Under the pieces are notes generated by a model. It saw only the letters and a program-made list of their open reading frames with translations. It did not search any database and was not told the origin of the DNA. This document shows positions 54,353-63,442 of a DNA stretch of 64,000 nt, in pieces; the first letter of the stretch is position 1; every line of letters begins with the position of its first letter. This DNA comes from Rubripirellula reticaptiva. GTDB lineage: Bacteria > Planctomycetota > Planctomycetia > Pirellulales > Pirellulaceae. Location of the stretch: assembly GCF_007860175.1 (NCBI RefSeq), contig NZ_SJPX01000005.1:186001-250000 (forward strand), given 5' to 3'. The translations under genes were made by a program, and so were the position numbers.

Positions 54353-54381
54353 CCAGCCAATTTGTCACCATTTTTGGCTGG
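54353..54381 (+). terminator. Stem-loop after ABC ATPase gene
   Basis: Perfect 8-bp stem CCAGCCAA (54353-54360) / TTGGCTGG (54374-54381), 13-nt loop containing a T-run. About 30 nt after the stop. No U-tract follows the stem, so it may be a processing or stability element rather than a terminator. Confidence 0.45.
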
Positions 54382-54481
54382 AGCGGTCGCGTCGATTGTG
54401 CCGATTATTCCGGTCGGAGGGCAATTCGATTGCTCTCTTAGCATAGCTCTAAGATTGCAAACGCGAACGACGGATTGAACC

Positions 54482-55510
54482 ATGCGCTTACCGATCACTC
54501 GGATTCTAACCGCGGCCGCCATGCTGGCATTCGGCACGGCAGCACTCTCAAGCGCACAGGCTCAACAGATTCCTCGCGGTGCTCGCCCGGTGGTTCCCGG
54601 CACCGGTAGCGAGATCGTGGGGGTGGCTGACGACTTCGAGGATCCAAGCTGGGACTATATCCCACGCGATCCAAAGAGCACCGAGGACATCGACGAAAAC
54701 CAACGTGCCCCGATGGGGCGCAGTACGAACGGTCGATGGTACGAGGGCATCAAACGCGGCCACCCCGACATCGTCAAACGCGTCGCCACACCGAGCGGCG
54801 GATTGCCCGGCAGCACCGGTGCACTGTTGCTAAAGAGCATGCAGACCGGCATTCCCGGCCAGCCGTCCAACACGATGCACCAAGACGACTTCATCGCCAA
54901 CGTCCAGTACAAACTGAAACGGACGCTGAGCGTTTCCGAAGCACCGAACGTGACAACTCGCGTCTATTTGCCAGCCGTCGATACCTGGGAAAACCGCAGC
55001 GGACCTCACTTTGGCTTCCGTTTGGCCCTGGAAACGACCGCGATGGTCGATAAGGAAGTTGGCTTCGGAATCTTCAAACGAACCAAGGAAGAAATGGGCA
55101 ACGAGGTCTATTGGCCTGGGATGTTCGTCGAGTTCGAAAGCAAAAGCGATTCGGGCAAGGACTCGGACTTTGCGTACCTGCGAATTCGCAGCAATTCGCG
55201 AGGCGGCGATTTCCGCGGTCCTCAAATCACCACCACCGGCTGGTGGACGATGGGCATCAGCGTGACGCCAGACGGAATGGTCCACTACTACGCGTCACCC
55301 GGCGTGGATGAGTTGACCGAAGAGGACTACATCACCAGCCAATATCCGTACGATTACCGGTGCGAACGGTTCCGCACGTTCTTTTATAACGTGTGCAGTG
55401 CGGACGACGGACGGCGTTGGAGCACGGCGTTCATCGTGGACGATCCCAAGGTGTACGTGCTGCGTCCGCAAGGACAAATGGCGACCCGAAACACCCGTTC
55501 ACAGCGTTAA
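54482..55510 (+). CDS. Secreted protein, unknown function
   Basis: 342 residues with a signal peptide (ILTAAAMLAFGTAALSSAQA). The mature part has VADDFEDPSWDYIPRDPKST, then a beta-sandwich-like region (QYKLKRTLSVSEAPNVTTRV, HFGFRLALETTAMVDKEVGF, VEFESKSDSGKDSDFAYLRI, TTTGWWTMGISVTPDGMVHY) and a Cys pair near the C-terminus. The pattern of a ligand-free lectin/glucanase-like fold without the ExDxxE site fits a structural or binding protein. It is downstream of the ABC operon on the same strand with 157 nt between. Function unknown. Confidence 0.68.
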   Translation: MRLPITRILTAAAMLAFGTAALSSAQAQQIPRGARPVVPGTGSEIVGVADDFEDPSWDYIPRDPKSTEDIDENQRAPMGRSTNGRWYEGIKRGHPDIVKRVATPSGGLPGSTGALLLKSMQTGIPGQPSNTMHQDDFIANVQYKLKRTLSVSEAPNVTTRVYLPAVDTWENRSGPHFGFRLALETTAMVDKEVGFGIFKRTKEEMGNEVYWPGMFVEFESKSDSGKDSDFAYLRIRSNSRGGDFRGPQITTTGWWTMGISVTPDGMVHYYASPGVDELTEEDYITSQYPYDYRCERFRTFFYNVCSADDGRRWSTAFIVDDPKVYVLRPQGQMATRNTRSQR

Positions 55511-55543
55511 ACGAGCCAGCGATTTTAGATCGGCTAGTTGAAG

Positions 55544-56161
55544 TTAGCCGAGCGCGGCCTCGATGGCGTCTTGGTATTCGGCGTCCGTCATGCCCAGCAG
55601 CTCTTGCATTTTTGCGAGCGTTTTGACCTTCTTGTCGGTCATTTCGCCTTCGGCCGTGGCGGCCAAGAACATCGCTTGCAATGCCTGCCGTTTCTGTTTT
55701 TGGTTCCACCGGATTGAGACCGTTAGAACGTAGTTGACGGCTTCGATCTTGTTTTGCTGAGCGATACTGCAGAGATGCCCGATTTCGTCGCGATCGACGT
55801 CTCGATCTTGCATGTACGAAGCAATCTCAATCAGCGACTGAATCTCGGGTTCGCTGATCGTACCATCGACCAGCGTGACCAGAATGGCCGCCCGCAGCGC
55901 TTCGTCCAAGAATTTGACTGCCTCGGCAGCCTCATGTGTTTCTTGGTCCATGTCCAGCACCGTCGGGTCCCAGGTCTGCTTGCACTGGTCGCATTGGACG
56001 AAGACTTCTGCGTTGCCGATCGGAATGGTGGGGATGAAATACAACGTCAACCACGGGCGGCGAGCTCGCAGCCGATGGGTCTGGGGGACTCGGCATCCCG
56101 GACAGTAAAAGTTACCCCGCTCGCGAGTCCGAGTCAGGTTCATGGTGCCAATCAAAATCAT
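55544..56161 (-). CDS. Zinc-ribbon / TerB-like protein
   Basis: 205 residues. N-terminal zinc-ribbon type segment: GNFYCPGCRVPQTHRLRARR, then FVQCDQCKQTWDP, giving two CxxC pairs. The C-terminal half is an all-helical TerB-like region (LRAAILVTLVDGTISEPEIQ, IASYMQDRDVDRDEIGHLCS, FLAATAEGEMTDKKVKTLAK, ELLGMTDAEYQDAIEAAL). TerB domains are linked to tellurite resistance and metal or stress-related membrane complexes; no ter genes are nearby. Start ATG 56161, alternative ATG 56143. Confidence 0.75.
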   Translation of the reverse strand: MILIGTMNLTRTRERGNFYCPGCRVPQTHRLRARRPWLTLYFIPTIPIGNAEVFVQCDQCKQTWDPTVLDMDQETHEAAEAVKFLDEALRAAILVTLVDGTISEPEIQSLIEIASYMQDRDVDRDEIGHLCSIAQQNKIEAVNYVLTVSIRWNQKQKRQALQAMFLAATAEGEMTDKKVKTLAKMQELLGMTDAEYQDAIEAALG

Positions 56162-56245
56162 GCATCCATGATAAGTGGGTCCGTCACGTCGTGGCAGACC
56201 CAGTTTTTATGAATATCCAGGATGGTGAGCGTCGATTAACTCGAT

Positions 56246-58201
56246 ATGCCACTTCTGCCAATCTCGACGACGCGTACCAGCACGCCACTGACAACTCAGC
56301 GATTGTTGTTCCAATTGAATAACGATCAACTGGCGATCCAGCGGCAATACGACCAGCTAAGTACCGGCCAACGGGTGCTTCGACTTGGCGACGACCCGGC
56401 GGCGGCGAACCGCGCCATTACGTTGCACCGTGGTATTGACCAAGACAACCAATTAGTTCGTAACGCCAATAGTACGGCCAGTTTTTACTCCGCCGCGGAC
56501 GACGCACTTGCTCGCATCGACGACGCACTGATCCAAGCTCGCGGCGTCGCCGTTCAAGGTGCTCAAAACGTGATCTCGGACGACGAACGAGCTGCGCTCG
56601 CCGCCACTCTCGATCAGTCAATCAGTGCCGTCTTTGCCGCCGGTAACTCAATGTTTCGCGATCACGAACTACTGGGAGGATTCCTGAATCCCGGTAATTC
56701 GTTCAACTTTGACGGTAACGACATTGTCTTCAGCGGCAAGACGGCCGTCGGGCGAACCGAGATCGGTGCCGGTCGCCCCGTCGACATCAACGTCAATGCA
56801 GCAGACTCGTTAGGTGCCAATTCGATCATCGTCGAAGGCAAATCGCTCAACGCGTCACTGGACCGTGAAACTCGGCTCGTCGACCTGCGAAAAGGACTTG
56901 GCGTGACGCCCGGCCAAATTCGATTGTCAGGCGGCGGTAACTTCGTTGATCTCGACATGCGATCAGCCTCGACCATTGGTGACGTTGCCGACCTGATTTC
57001 CGATGTGAAATTGGAAGGCCGGCCAATTGTTGCCACCATCACCGACGACGGAATTCGCATCGAGTACCTCGACGGATTAGCAGGTAACCTGGCGATCGAC
57101 GATGGCATCGGCAGCACCATGGCGGAAGAACTATCGATTCTGAATCCGGGCGGGATCATCGCACCACCGGTCATTGGCGACCGCCTTTCACCTCGCGTCA
57201 CCCACGCGACCAAACTTGAAGACTTGGCCGCCGGCGCCGGCGTTAACTTGACGGGCGGAATCCGGATTGAACAGGGCGATCAAGTCTATGACATCACCTT
57301 CGACGGCGCCGAAGACCTCAGCGATGTGGTGATTGCGATCAATCGCAGCGACGCTGACGTGAAAGCCGAACTGGACGAATCGGGCGGCCGGATCGTGCTG
57401 CGATCGCTGCGCAGCGGCGTAGACTACTCAATTGGCGAGAACGGTGGCAACGCCGCAGCGGCACTTGGCATTCGCTCAGCCGATGCCGACACCAACTTGT
57501 CGACACTGGGACGCAACCGTGGTCTGACCACGAACACCGGCGGAACCGACCTGACCATCACTCGGCCGGACGGACGCGACATCGCCATTGACGTTGATGG
57601 TGCCGAAACGATCAATGACATCATCGACTTGATCCGCAATCACCCGCAAAACCAGGACACTCGGCGGGTTTTGGTTAGCTTGAACGATGTCGGCAATGGG
57701 CTGCAATTGAAGGCGCCACCGGGGGCCGGGACGCTGACCGTGACTCAGTCCGGCGTGTCCAATGTGGGCAATCGGTTGGGACTGATTCCGGATGGCCAGC
57801 ACACCAATTCCGGTGGCGTGGTTGGCTCGGTCGACACAATCATTGGCACCGACTATGCCACGCGCGACGCCGGCGGAACGCTGGACACCCTTCTGCGAAT
57901 GCGGGACGCCGTGGCGAGTGGCGATGGTGAGGAAATCGAGCGATTGCAGGCAAAATTGGACGTCGATTTGGACCGTGCCAGCCGCACGCGAGGCAAGGTT
58001 GGCGTTTGGACGCAAAACCTAGATTCGCTCAAAGCTGCGTCCGAACAGCGGGTCATCCAATTGAAAAGCCAGTTGTCGGACGAGGTCGATGCCGACCTAA
58101 CCACCGTGATCAGCGACCTGAGCCAACGCCAAATTGCCCTCGAAGCGTCGATGCGAGTCATCGGACAAGCGTCTCAAATGACGGTCCTGAACTACTTGTA
58201 A
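56246..58201 (+). CDS. flgL: Flagellar hook-associated protein FlgL, enlarged
   Basis: 651 residues, about twice the length of E. coli FlgL (317). The N-terminal D0/D1 helix is present (LLFQLNNDQLAIQRQYDQLS, TGQRVLRLGDDPAAANRAI), as is the C-terminal one (SQRQIALEASMRVIGQASQM). Between lie three flagellin-IN-like modules of about 60-80 residues each (RLVDLRKGLGVTPGQIRLSG; KLEDLAAGAGVNLTGGIRIE; GGTDLTITRPDGRDIAIDVD). It joins the hook to the filament. The extra modules suggest a thicker or decorated junction. It is followed by fliW and csrA. Confidence 0.88.
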   Translation: MPLLPISTTRTSTPLTTQRLLFQLNNDQLAIQRQYDQLSTGQRVLRLGDDPAAANRAITLHRGIDQDNQLVRNANSTASFYSAADDALARIDDALIQARGVAVQGAQNVISDDERAALAATLDQSISAVFAAGNSMFRDHELLGGFLNPGNSFNFDGNDIVFSGKTAVGRTEIGAGRPVDINVNAADSLGANSIIVEGKSLNASLDRETRLVDLRKGLGVTPGQIRLSGGGNFVDLDMRSASTIGDVADLISDVKLEGRPIVATITDDGIRIEYLDGLAGNLAIDDGIGSTMAEELSILNPGGIIAPPVIGDRLSPRVTHATKLEDLAAGAGVNLTGGIRIEQGDQVYDITFDGAEDLSDVVIAINRSDADVKAELDESGGRIVLRSLRSGVDYSIGENGGNAAAALGIRSADADTNLSTLGRNRGLTTNTGGTDLTITRPDGRDIAIDVDGAETINDIIDLIRNHPQNQDTRRVLVSLNDVGNGLQLKAPPGAGTLTVTQSGVSNVGNRLGLIPDGQHTNSGGVVGSVDTIIGTDYATRDAGGTLDTLLRMRDAVASGDGEEIERLQAKLDVDLDRASRTRGKVGVWTQNLDSLKAASEQRVIQLKSQLSDEVDADLTTVISDLSQRQIALEASMRVIGQASQMTVLNYL

Positions 58202-58306
58202 CGATTTTGTCGATTCTGCGTCCCAACCCGCCGATGAAAGAAGTACTGAAGTGTCATCACTTCGGTTTTTCGAGCGAGTCCGTTAACAGACGATTGGGAA
58301 AAGACC

Positions 58307-58765
58307 ATGCGGATCGACACGCAGCGTTTCGGCACATTGCGACTCAACGCGAATCAACTGTTCCTGTTTCCGCAGGGATTAATTGGCATGGAAACCCTTC
58401 GTCAGTGGGCGTTACTGCCTGATCCTCAGAACGAGTCCGTGGCGTGGTTGCAAAGTGCGTCGCGCGGCGACCGAGCCATTGCACTGGTCAGCCCGCGAGC
58501 GTTCTTCGAAGACTACCGCGTTCACGTCACTCGCCGCGAACTTGCATGCTTGCATATGCAACCCGGAGCCGAGATGTACGTAATGACGACCGTCTCGGGA
58601 CACGTCGGTAAATTAACCACCAACTTACGGTCACCGTTGCTCTTGAACCTTAGCCGTCGACTCGGTTGCCAGGTCATCACCAGCGACGATCAACCGATCC
58701 AACGCCCACTGCCGCTGGCAAGCCAAGCCGCAGCATCGATGGCCGAAGTCCTGCGGGCAGCGTAA
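58307..58765 (+). CDS. fliW: Flagellar assembly factor FliW
   Basis: 152 residues. FliW signature: [74 protein letters not shown] and [18 protein letters not shown]. FliW binds CsrA and flagellin so that CsrA repression is relieved when flagellin is exported. It is 105 nt downstream of flgL and 361 nt upstream of csrA, with repeat copy C between. Confidence 0.9.
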   Translation: MRIDTQRFGTLRLNANQLFLFPQGLIGMETLRQWALLPDPQNESVAWLQSASRGDRAIALVSPRAFFEDYRVHVTRRELACLHMQPGAEMYVMTTVSGHVGKLTTNLRSPLLLNLSRRLGCQVITSDDQPIQRPLPLASQAAASMAEVLRAA

Positions 58766-59126
58766 GTTCACAGTGAACTGCGGCAAACACACGGATACAC
58801 TCACTCTCCCGCTCGCGGGAGAGTGACAATCTGAAATTGCTTCCGTACGATCCCCACGTTCCCGTCTAGTCCGCTGAACCCCATCTGAGGTCGCGGCGTG
58901 CGACTAATTGGAACGTAGGCTAGTCCGCACGACCGACACCAGCGGACTTTGGCACGCGTGGTTCAATTTAGCACAGTAGGTGGTCGATGAATCCCTTGTC
59001 GAGACGTTGCTGCTCTTGCCTCTAAAGCGGATGCGAGCCTGCGGTCGAAAACAACCATCATTCTCGGGGCGATTGTCCGCTTCCCGAACTAGACCCCATC
59101 CCCACATAGATCACCACGAGGACAAC
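58766..59126. other. csrA upstream region with repeat copy C
   Basis: 361 nt between fliW and csrA. It contains repeat copy C and then about 270 nt with no recognised gene. An AGGAC sequence 9-10 nt before the csrA ATG (CACGAGGACAAC) is the likely ribosome-binding site and includes the GGA core that CsrA binds. Confidence 0.5.
58773..58852 (+). repeat. Dispersed 80-bp stem-loop repeat, copy C
   Basis: GTGAACTGCGGCAAACACAC at the start, the stem ACTCTCCCGC/GCGGGAGAGT in the middle (CTC loop), and TTCCGTACGATC at the end. The distance from the GCGGG arm to the end (37 nt) is the same as in copies A and B; the left arm differs by one nucleotide in spacing. Confidence 0.6.
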
Positions 59127-59351
59127 ATGCTCGTCCTTTCCAGGCACCGCGACGAAAGCATCATGATTGGCGACGATGTCGTGGTGACCATCGTTGACAT
59201 TCGAGGCGACAAAGTTCGTCTCGGTATCGAAGCACCACAATCGATCCCCGTACACCGTCAAGAAGTGTATGACGCGATCCAGCGTGAAAACCGCCGGGCC
59301 ACTCAAACTGGCACCGGCGCCACAAAGGACGTTCAACCGCCAAAGAACTAA
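59127..59351 (+). CDS. csrA: Carbon storage regulator CsrA
   Basis: 74 residues: [20 protein letters not shown], then [20 protein letters not shown] and [16 protein letters not shown], all standard CsrA/RsmA. The C-terminal tail ([17 protein letters not shown]) is a short extension. It is an RNA-binding dimer that recognises GGA in leader RNAs and blocks translation or changes stability. fliW upstream is its antagonist. The frame extends 49 codons upstream with no family match. Confidence 0.93.
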   Translation: MLVLSRHRDESIMIGDDVVVTIVDIRGDKVRLGIEAPQSIPVHRQEVYDAIQRENRRATQTGTGATKDVQPPKN

Positions 59352-59442
59352 CGTTCACGACGGTTCCAGACGTTACGCATAGCGAAACTCGCAGGCAATC
59401 TTTTGTTGCGCCGCCAGCAACTAAAAGCCTCTGCGACTTTCG

Positions 59443-61080
59443 CTATCGTTTTAGGTGGACAGAACTTCGCGTCGGTCCCACAACTTGGGGCGGCCGCGAT
59501 TCGTTGGCATCCGCAACCATCGCCACTTTGTGGGATTTGCGAAACTGACAGAATCGAAAGGAATGTCCGTCGCTTTCTTTTCCGTATCGATACGGCAATC
59601 TCGTTTCGTAAGATTGCAATTCCATCGGTGCGTGCCCGATTTGCAAGCGGGCGTCTGCGGTGTAATCCGCAGACTCAAAGATCAACAGCACGATTCCAGA
59701 TTCTACGGCTTCTTGTAGCCGTGAATCCGTTTTCAGATCGGCGATGGTAGCCACGGGCGTGTTGCCGACGTGGGCTTTTAAGTTGCCCGCAAACCGCACG
59801 TTCGTCGCCACAATCAACTGCGGTGCATCCGGAAGCGCCGCAACCTGGTCTGCCACACGATCAAATGGCATGTTCAACCACGAATAGTCGCCACGCACCG
59901 ACGCTGACATCGTGCGTCCGACCAGAACGGTCAAGACCGACGCCGCAAAAATCCCAGCCGTGGTCAGAATCCTCGCACCACCGATCTGCGAAACGACACT
60001 ACGGTTTGAATCGCCAATTCGCGTATCACCAAACGGTGTCAATCGCAGCACCAGGTAGGCTGGCAACAAGAATAAAAACGGTTGCAGCCAGTGGTTTTTT
60101 GTTTCAACGGCGTTACCCGACATCACCAACATCAACAGAACCGCAGCGATACCGATCATCGACCGCTCGACGAGTTTCGTAGTGGCCAACAATTCTTTGG
60201 ACACCAAGGCGTTTGGTTTAGTGGTCGATGCCGGCTTCCACACCCACTTCAACCAATGATCACGAAACGCAATTGCAAAGACCGCGATCGTCACGCTGCA
60301 ACACGAAAAGGTCGAACCGGCCAGTCGTATCAATCCGGTGCTGACACGGTCACCCAGCGTCATTGCTTCGCGAGGCAACAATTGGGTCAGTGCTTTCGAC
60401 GATGCCGTATCCAAGTTCTGGATTGCCCACCAAAAATGGGGACCAACCAAAACCGCCGCGATCACGATGCTGAACAGAATTCGCGGATCGAGAATGCGTT
60501 TGCGAAAGTCTTCGATCGACAGTGCAGCAGCAATGAAAGCAACCAAAACGATGGCAAAGTTGTACTTAAACAACAATCCTGCCGCGGTTGCCAATCCGAT
60601 CACGGCGTAGTTCGCCAGCGTTGGCCGTTTGTAAACGTTGACGATCGCCAACATCAACCATGACGCGGCAAACAGTGCGGCAACCGTGTGCGAGAGATCG
60701 CGATGACTTTCCCAAGCGATCTGCGGCATCGTCAACATTGCAGCGGACGCGACAATACCGGCGAACCGATTCGCTGTGGCGCGAGCGATGGAAAAGTAAA
60801 CGCAAACGTAAGTCAGAAGCAGAAAAAAGTTTTTCAACAGCGGCAGCGCGAACGAAGCTTTTCCGACGATCGTCAGCAATGGGATTTGCAGCCACGTGTA
60901 CAGCGGCGGTTGACCGTTGTAGCCGATCTGCCAGCCTTGTGACAAATAGACCTGTTCGGCCTCGTCATACGTCAGCGACGATGACAACATCCCGCGCACG
61001 ATCACGTGCATTGCAAAATAGACGATCAATACAAGCGGAAAACGGATATCGTTTTCGGCGAGCCAGCGCAATGGTTTCAT
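59443..61080 (-). CDS. GT39-like (ArnT/PMT-type) membrane glycosyltransferase
   Basis: 545 residues, about 11 membrane helices in the N-terminal two thirds (PLVLIVYFAMHVIVRGML, ALPLLKNFFLLLTYVCVYF, FAGIVASAAMLTMPQIAW and others) and a soluble C-terminal domain. The first outer loop carries TYDEAEQVYLSQGWQIGYNG, containing the catalytic acidic pair (DE) of GT-C enzymes, and QPPLYTWLQIPL. It transfers a sugar from a polyprenyl-phosphate donor to protein, lipid A or polysaccharide. The upstream GT2 gene overlaps by ATGA and probably makes the donor. Confidence 0.88.
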   Translation of the reverse strand: MKPLRWLAENDIRFPLVLIVYFAMHVIVRGMLSSSLTYDEAEQVYLSQGWQIGYNGQPPLYTWLQIPLLTIVGKASFALPLLKNFFLLLTYVCVYFSIARATANRFAGIVASAAMLTMPQIAWESHRDLSHTVAALFAASWLMLAIVNVYKRPTLANYAVIGLATAAGLLFKYNFAIVLVAFIAAALSIEDFRKRILDPRILFSIVIAAVLVGPHFWWAIQNLDTASSKALTQLLPREAMTLGDRVSTGLIRLAGSTFSCCSVTIAVFAIAFRDHWLKWVWKPASTTKPNALVSKELLATTKLVERSMIGIAAVLLMLVMSGNAVETKNHWLQPFLFLLPAYLVLRLTPFGDTRIGDSNRSVVSQIGGARILTTAGIFAASVLTVLVGRTMSASVRGDYSWLNMPFDRVADQVAALPDAPQLIVATNVRFAGNLKAHVGNTPVATIADLKTDSRLQEAVESGIVLLIFESADYTADARLQIGHAPMELQSYETRLPYRYGKESDGHSFRFCQFRKSHKVAMVADANESRPPQVVGPTRSSVHLKR

Positions 61081-62168
61081 GCTGCGTTTCTACGTGGCGT
61101 ATCAATGTCGGTTGACGTGAAAATTTTGGGCGACGAGTTACGGCTGACTGCACCGCTTTGCTGAGACTGATGAATCACATAGTTACCTTGGCCCGGCAGT
61201 TCCATGTAGATCCGAGACACCATTTCGGCCAAGATGCCAATCGCAATCAACTGCACCGCCGTGCATAACGCAAAGGCACCCACGATCAACATTGGTCGGT
61301 TGCCAATGTCTTGGCCCAAGCCAAACTTCGCAAATCCAACGATCGACAACATCGCCGTTCCGATCGCAGCCAGCACCAAACCAATCGAGCCGAAAAAGTG
61401 GCCGGGTCGCGCTCGGTAACGCATGAAAAACAGCACCGACAACAAGTCCAACACGACGCGAAACGTGCGTGAGATGCCGTACTTTGATTGACCGAACTGA
61501 CGTGCGTGATGTCGAACGCCGATCTCACCAATGCGATCCGGCGATGTGATCTTGGCAACCCAGGCGGGGATGAACCGATGCATCTCGCCGACAAGCTTGA
61601 CGTCGCGAATGACTTCGCCGCGATAGACTTTGAGGCTGCATCCGTAATCGTGAATCTTGACGCCGGTCACATGACCGATCAAACGGTTGGCAATCCAAGA
61701 CGGAATCTTACGAAGGATGAATGCGTCCTGGCGTCGCTCGCGACGACCGCACAATAGATCCAAGTCGTTGTCTTTCAGATGACGAACCATCCGAGGAATA
61801 TCGGCGGGGTCGTTTTGCAGGTCACCGTCGATTGTGGCAACAAATCGGCCGCGTGACGCGTCAATGCCGGCTTGCATGGCGGCAGTCTGACCGAAATTTC
61901 GCCGCAATGAGATGACGTTTGTGGGGATGGATGACGTCTGGCACGCCTTCACTGCGGCGGCGTAAGTCCCATCCAAGCTGCCATCATCGACCAATACGAT
62001 CTCGCATGTTTCAGCAGCGTACGGTTCACCAGCGGACTTTTCAGCAGCATTCTGGACGCCGACAAGAGCCGATTCGATTTGCGCAACCAACGGTCCAACA
62101 GATTCGGATTCGTTGTACAGCGGGACGACAATCGACAGTTCGACGCACCCCGGATCGGAGTTCGACAT
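61077..62168 (-). CDS. GT2 polyprenyl-phosphate sugar synthase (DPM/ArnC-like)
   Basis: 363 residues. GT-A domain: ELSIVVPLYNESESVGPLVA, EIVLVDDGSLDGTY, RRNFGQTAAMQAGIDASRG, TIDGDLQNDPADIPRMV (metal-binding DxD) and GCSLKVYRGEVI. Two C-terminal membrane helices (FFGSIGLVLAAIGTAMLSIV, MLIVGAFALCTAVQLIAIGI) as in GtrB/ArnC-type enzymes. It transfers sugar from a nucleotide sugar to undecaprenyl phosphate, donor for the overlapping GT-C gene. ATG at 62168 is preferred over a TTG at 62174. Confidence 0.9.
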   Translation of the reverse strand: MSNSDPGCVELSIVVPLYNESESVGPLVAQIESALVGVQNAAEKSAGEPYAAETCEIVLVDDGSLDGTYAAAVKACQTSSIPTNVISLRRNFGQTAAMQAGIDASRGRFVATIDGDLQNDPADIPRMVRHLKDNDLDLLCGRRERRQDAFILRKIPSWIANRLIGHVTGVKIHDYGCSLKVYRGEVIRDVKLVGEMHRFIPAWVAKITSPDRIGEIGVRHHARQFGQSKYGISRTFRVVLDLLSVLFFMRYRARPGHFFGSIGLVLAAIGTAMLSIVGFAKFGLGQDIGNRPMLIVGAFALCTAVQLIAIGILAEMVSRIYMELPGQGNYVIHQSQQSGAVSRNSSPKIFTSTDIDTPRRNAA

Positions 62169-62280
62169 TCGCAAGGCTCGGGCGCGAGGGAGAAACTAAA
62201 AGCTTTCGCACCCGCGTCGTTAACAAATCTTCACTGCAACCAGCAATAGGAATCAAAAAATCGCCAATCCCCAAAAACGG

Positions 62281-63240
62281 TTAGCGAGGAAACAGCGGCG
62301 AGACTTCCTGGCCAAGGTCTTTGATGTCGGTGTCTCCGATGAAGATGTAGCCCGCATTGGGGCACGCATCACAATCGGCGGGCGAGAAATTTTCTACTGC
62401 CGTGGTGATCACCAACTTCAACTGGCCTTCGAAGGGCATCAGGGCAGGACAGGTGTTCTGAGGCGACCCGGGGGTTTGCCAAGTGCAACGAAGTTCGCCG
62501 GAATTCAGATCGTACAACCGAGTCTGACCGAACGGGGCAACGCCAGGATGGAACATTGCCACGATGATGCCAGTCCCGTCGGGCGTCACGATCATGCCAT
62601 CGGGAACGGCCGGGTCACCTTCGAAATCGATCACGGTGGTGGGGTCGCCCAACGTACCAGCGGCAATATCCAAATCGTAACGGACAATTTTGCGAGTGGG
62701 CGAGTCGATATCCAGCAGTGATAGCTTGCCGTCTTCGCCTTTTAGGATCGCCTTGCCGTTGCTGCAGATCTGGTCATCACGCAACCGGATCAGCTTTTCG
62801 TCACTGCCGCGATACAGATACAGGCCGGCCTTTTTAGTCGCAAATTCCAGGTCTTTGGTTCCAAAGATCAAATTGTCTTCGTAAACCAAACCGTCATTGA
62901 TAATCGTGTTGGTAACATCGGCGTCGATGCCTTCGCAAAACGGTTGCCACTGACCGGTGTAGGTTTGAAAAATCCCAAGCGTTCGTTCACAACCGACGAC
63001 AAATGCGCCAGCGGTTTGACATTCGAACGCGAATCCCGGGCGACCGGGCAACTGGAACGACTGGTTCTTTTTTGCGCCCACATCGTAAATGTTAATGCTG
63101 CCGACGGTGGAATCGCTGCCGTGCTGAATTCCAACCCAACTGAATTGCCCCTCGCCCATCGCAATCGGTCCCTCGGGCAAGAATCTTAGAGCGTCGGAGT
63201 CAGGAATCCGCAAGGAACGGGCTTGGCGTGTTTCAGTCAT
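62281..63240 (-). CDS. SMP-30/gluconolactonase-like beta-propeller protein
   Basis: 319 residues. Six-bladed propeller features: FNDG-type DGLVYEDNLIFGTKDLEF, VPDGMIVTPDGTGIIVAMFH and FGQTRLYDLNSGELRCTW, as in SMP-30/lactonase proteins with a divalent-metal site. The start at MTETRQARSL is chosen because an upstream extension of 42 codons lacks similarity. No signal peptide was found. Possible role: lactone or sugar-acid hydrolysis, unconfirmed. It is transcribed away from queD. Confidence 0.75.
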   Translation of the reverse strand: MTETRQARSLRIPDSDALRFLPEGPIAMGEGQFSWVGIQHGSDSTVGSINIYDVGAKKNQSFQLPGRPGFAFECQTAGAFVVGCERTLGIFQTYTGQWQPFCEGIDADVTNTIINDGLVYEDNLIFGTKDLEFATKKAGLYLYRGSDEKLIRLRDDQICSNGKAILKGEDGKLSLLDIDSPTRKIVRYDLDIAAGTLGDPTTVIDFEGDPAVPDGMIVTPDGTGIIVAMFHPGVAPFGQTRLYDLNSGELRCTWQTPGSPQNTCPALMPFEGQLKLVITTAVENFSPADCDACPNAGYIFIGDTDIKDLGQEVSPLFPR

Positions 63241-63442
63241 GAGATCGATGGTTCGCGAGAGGAACTTGAAAGGGATCAGCCAAAGTTTTAGAACGTCAGG
63301 CAGTCGAGAGGTAGCCGCTATGATACGGTTCCTTACGATTCCACTCTCGATTTCTCGTTCGATCACTCGTTCGGATCAAGTGTTGGAAGTTTCAATTTCG
63401 GATGTCCACGTTTCGCACTCCTGTATTTAGGTTCGCTGCTCG

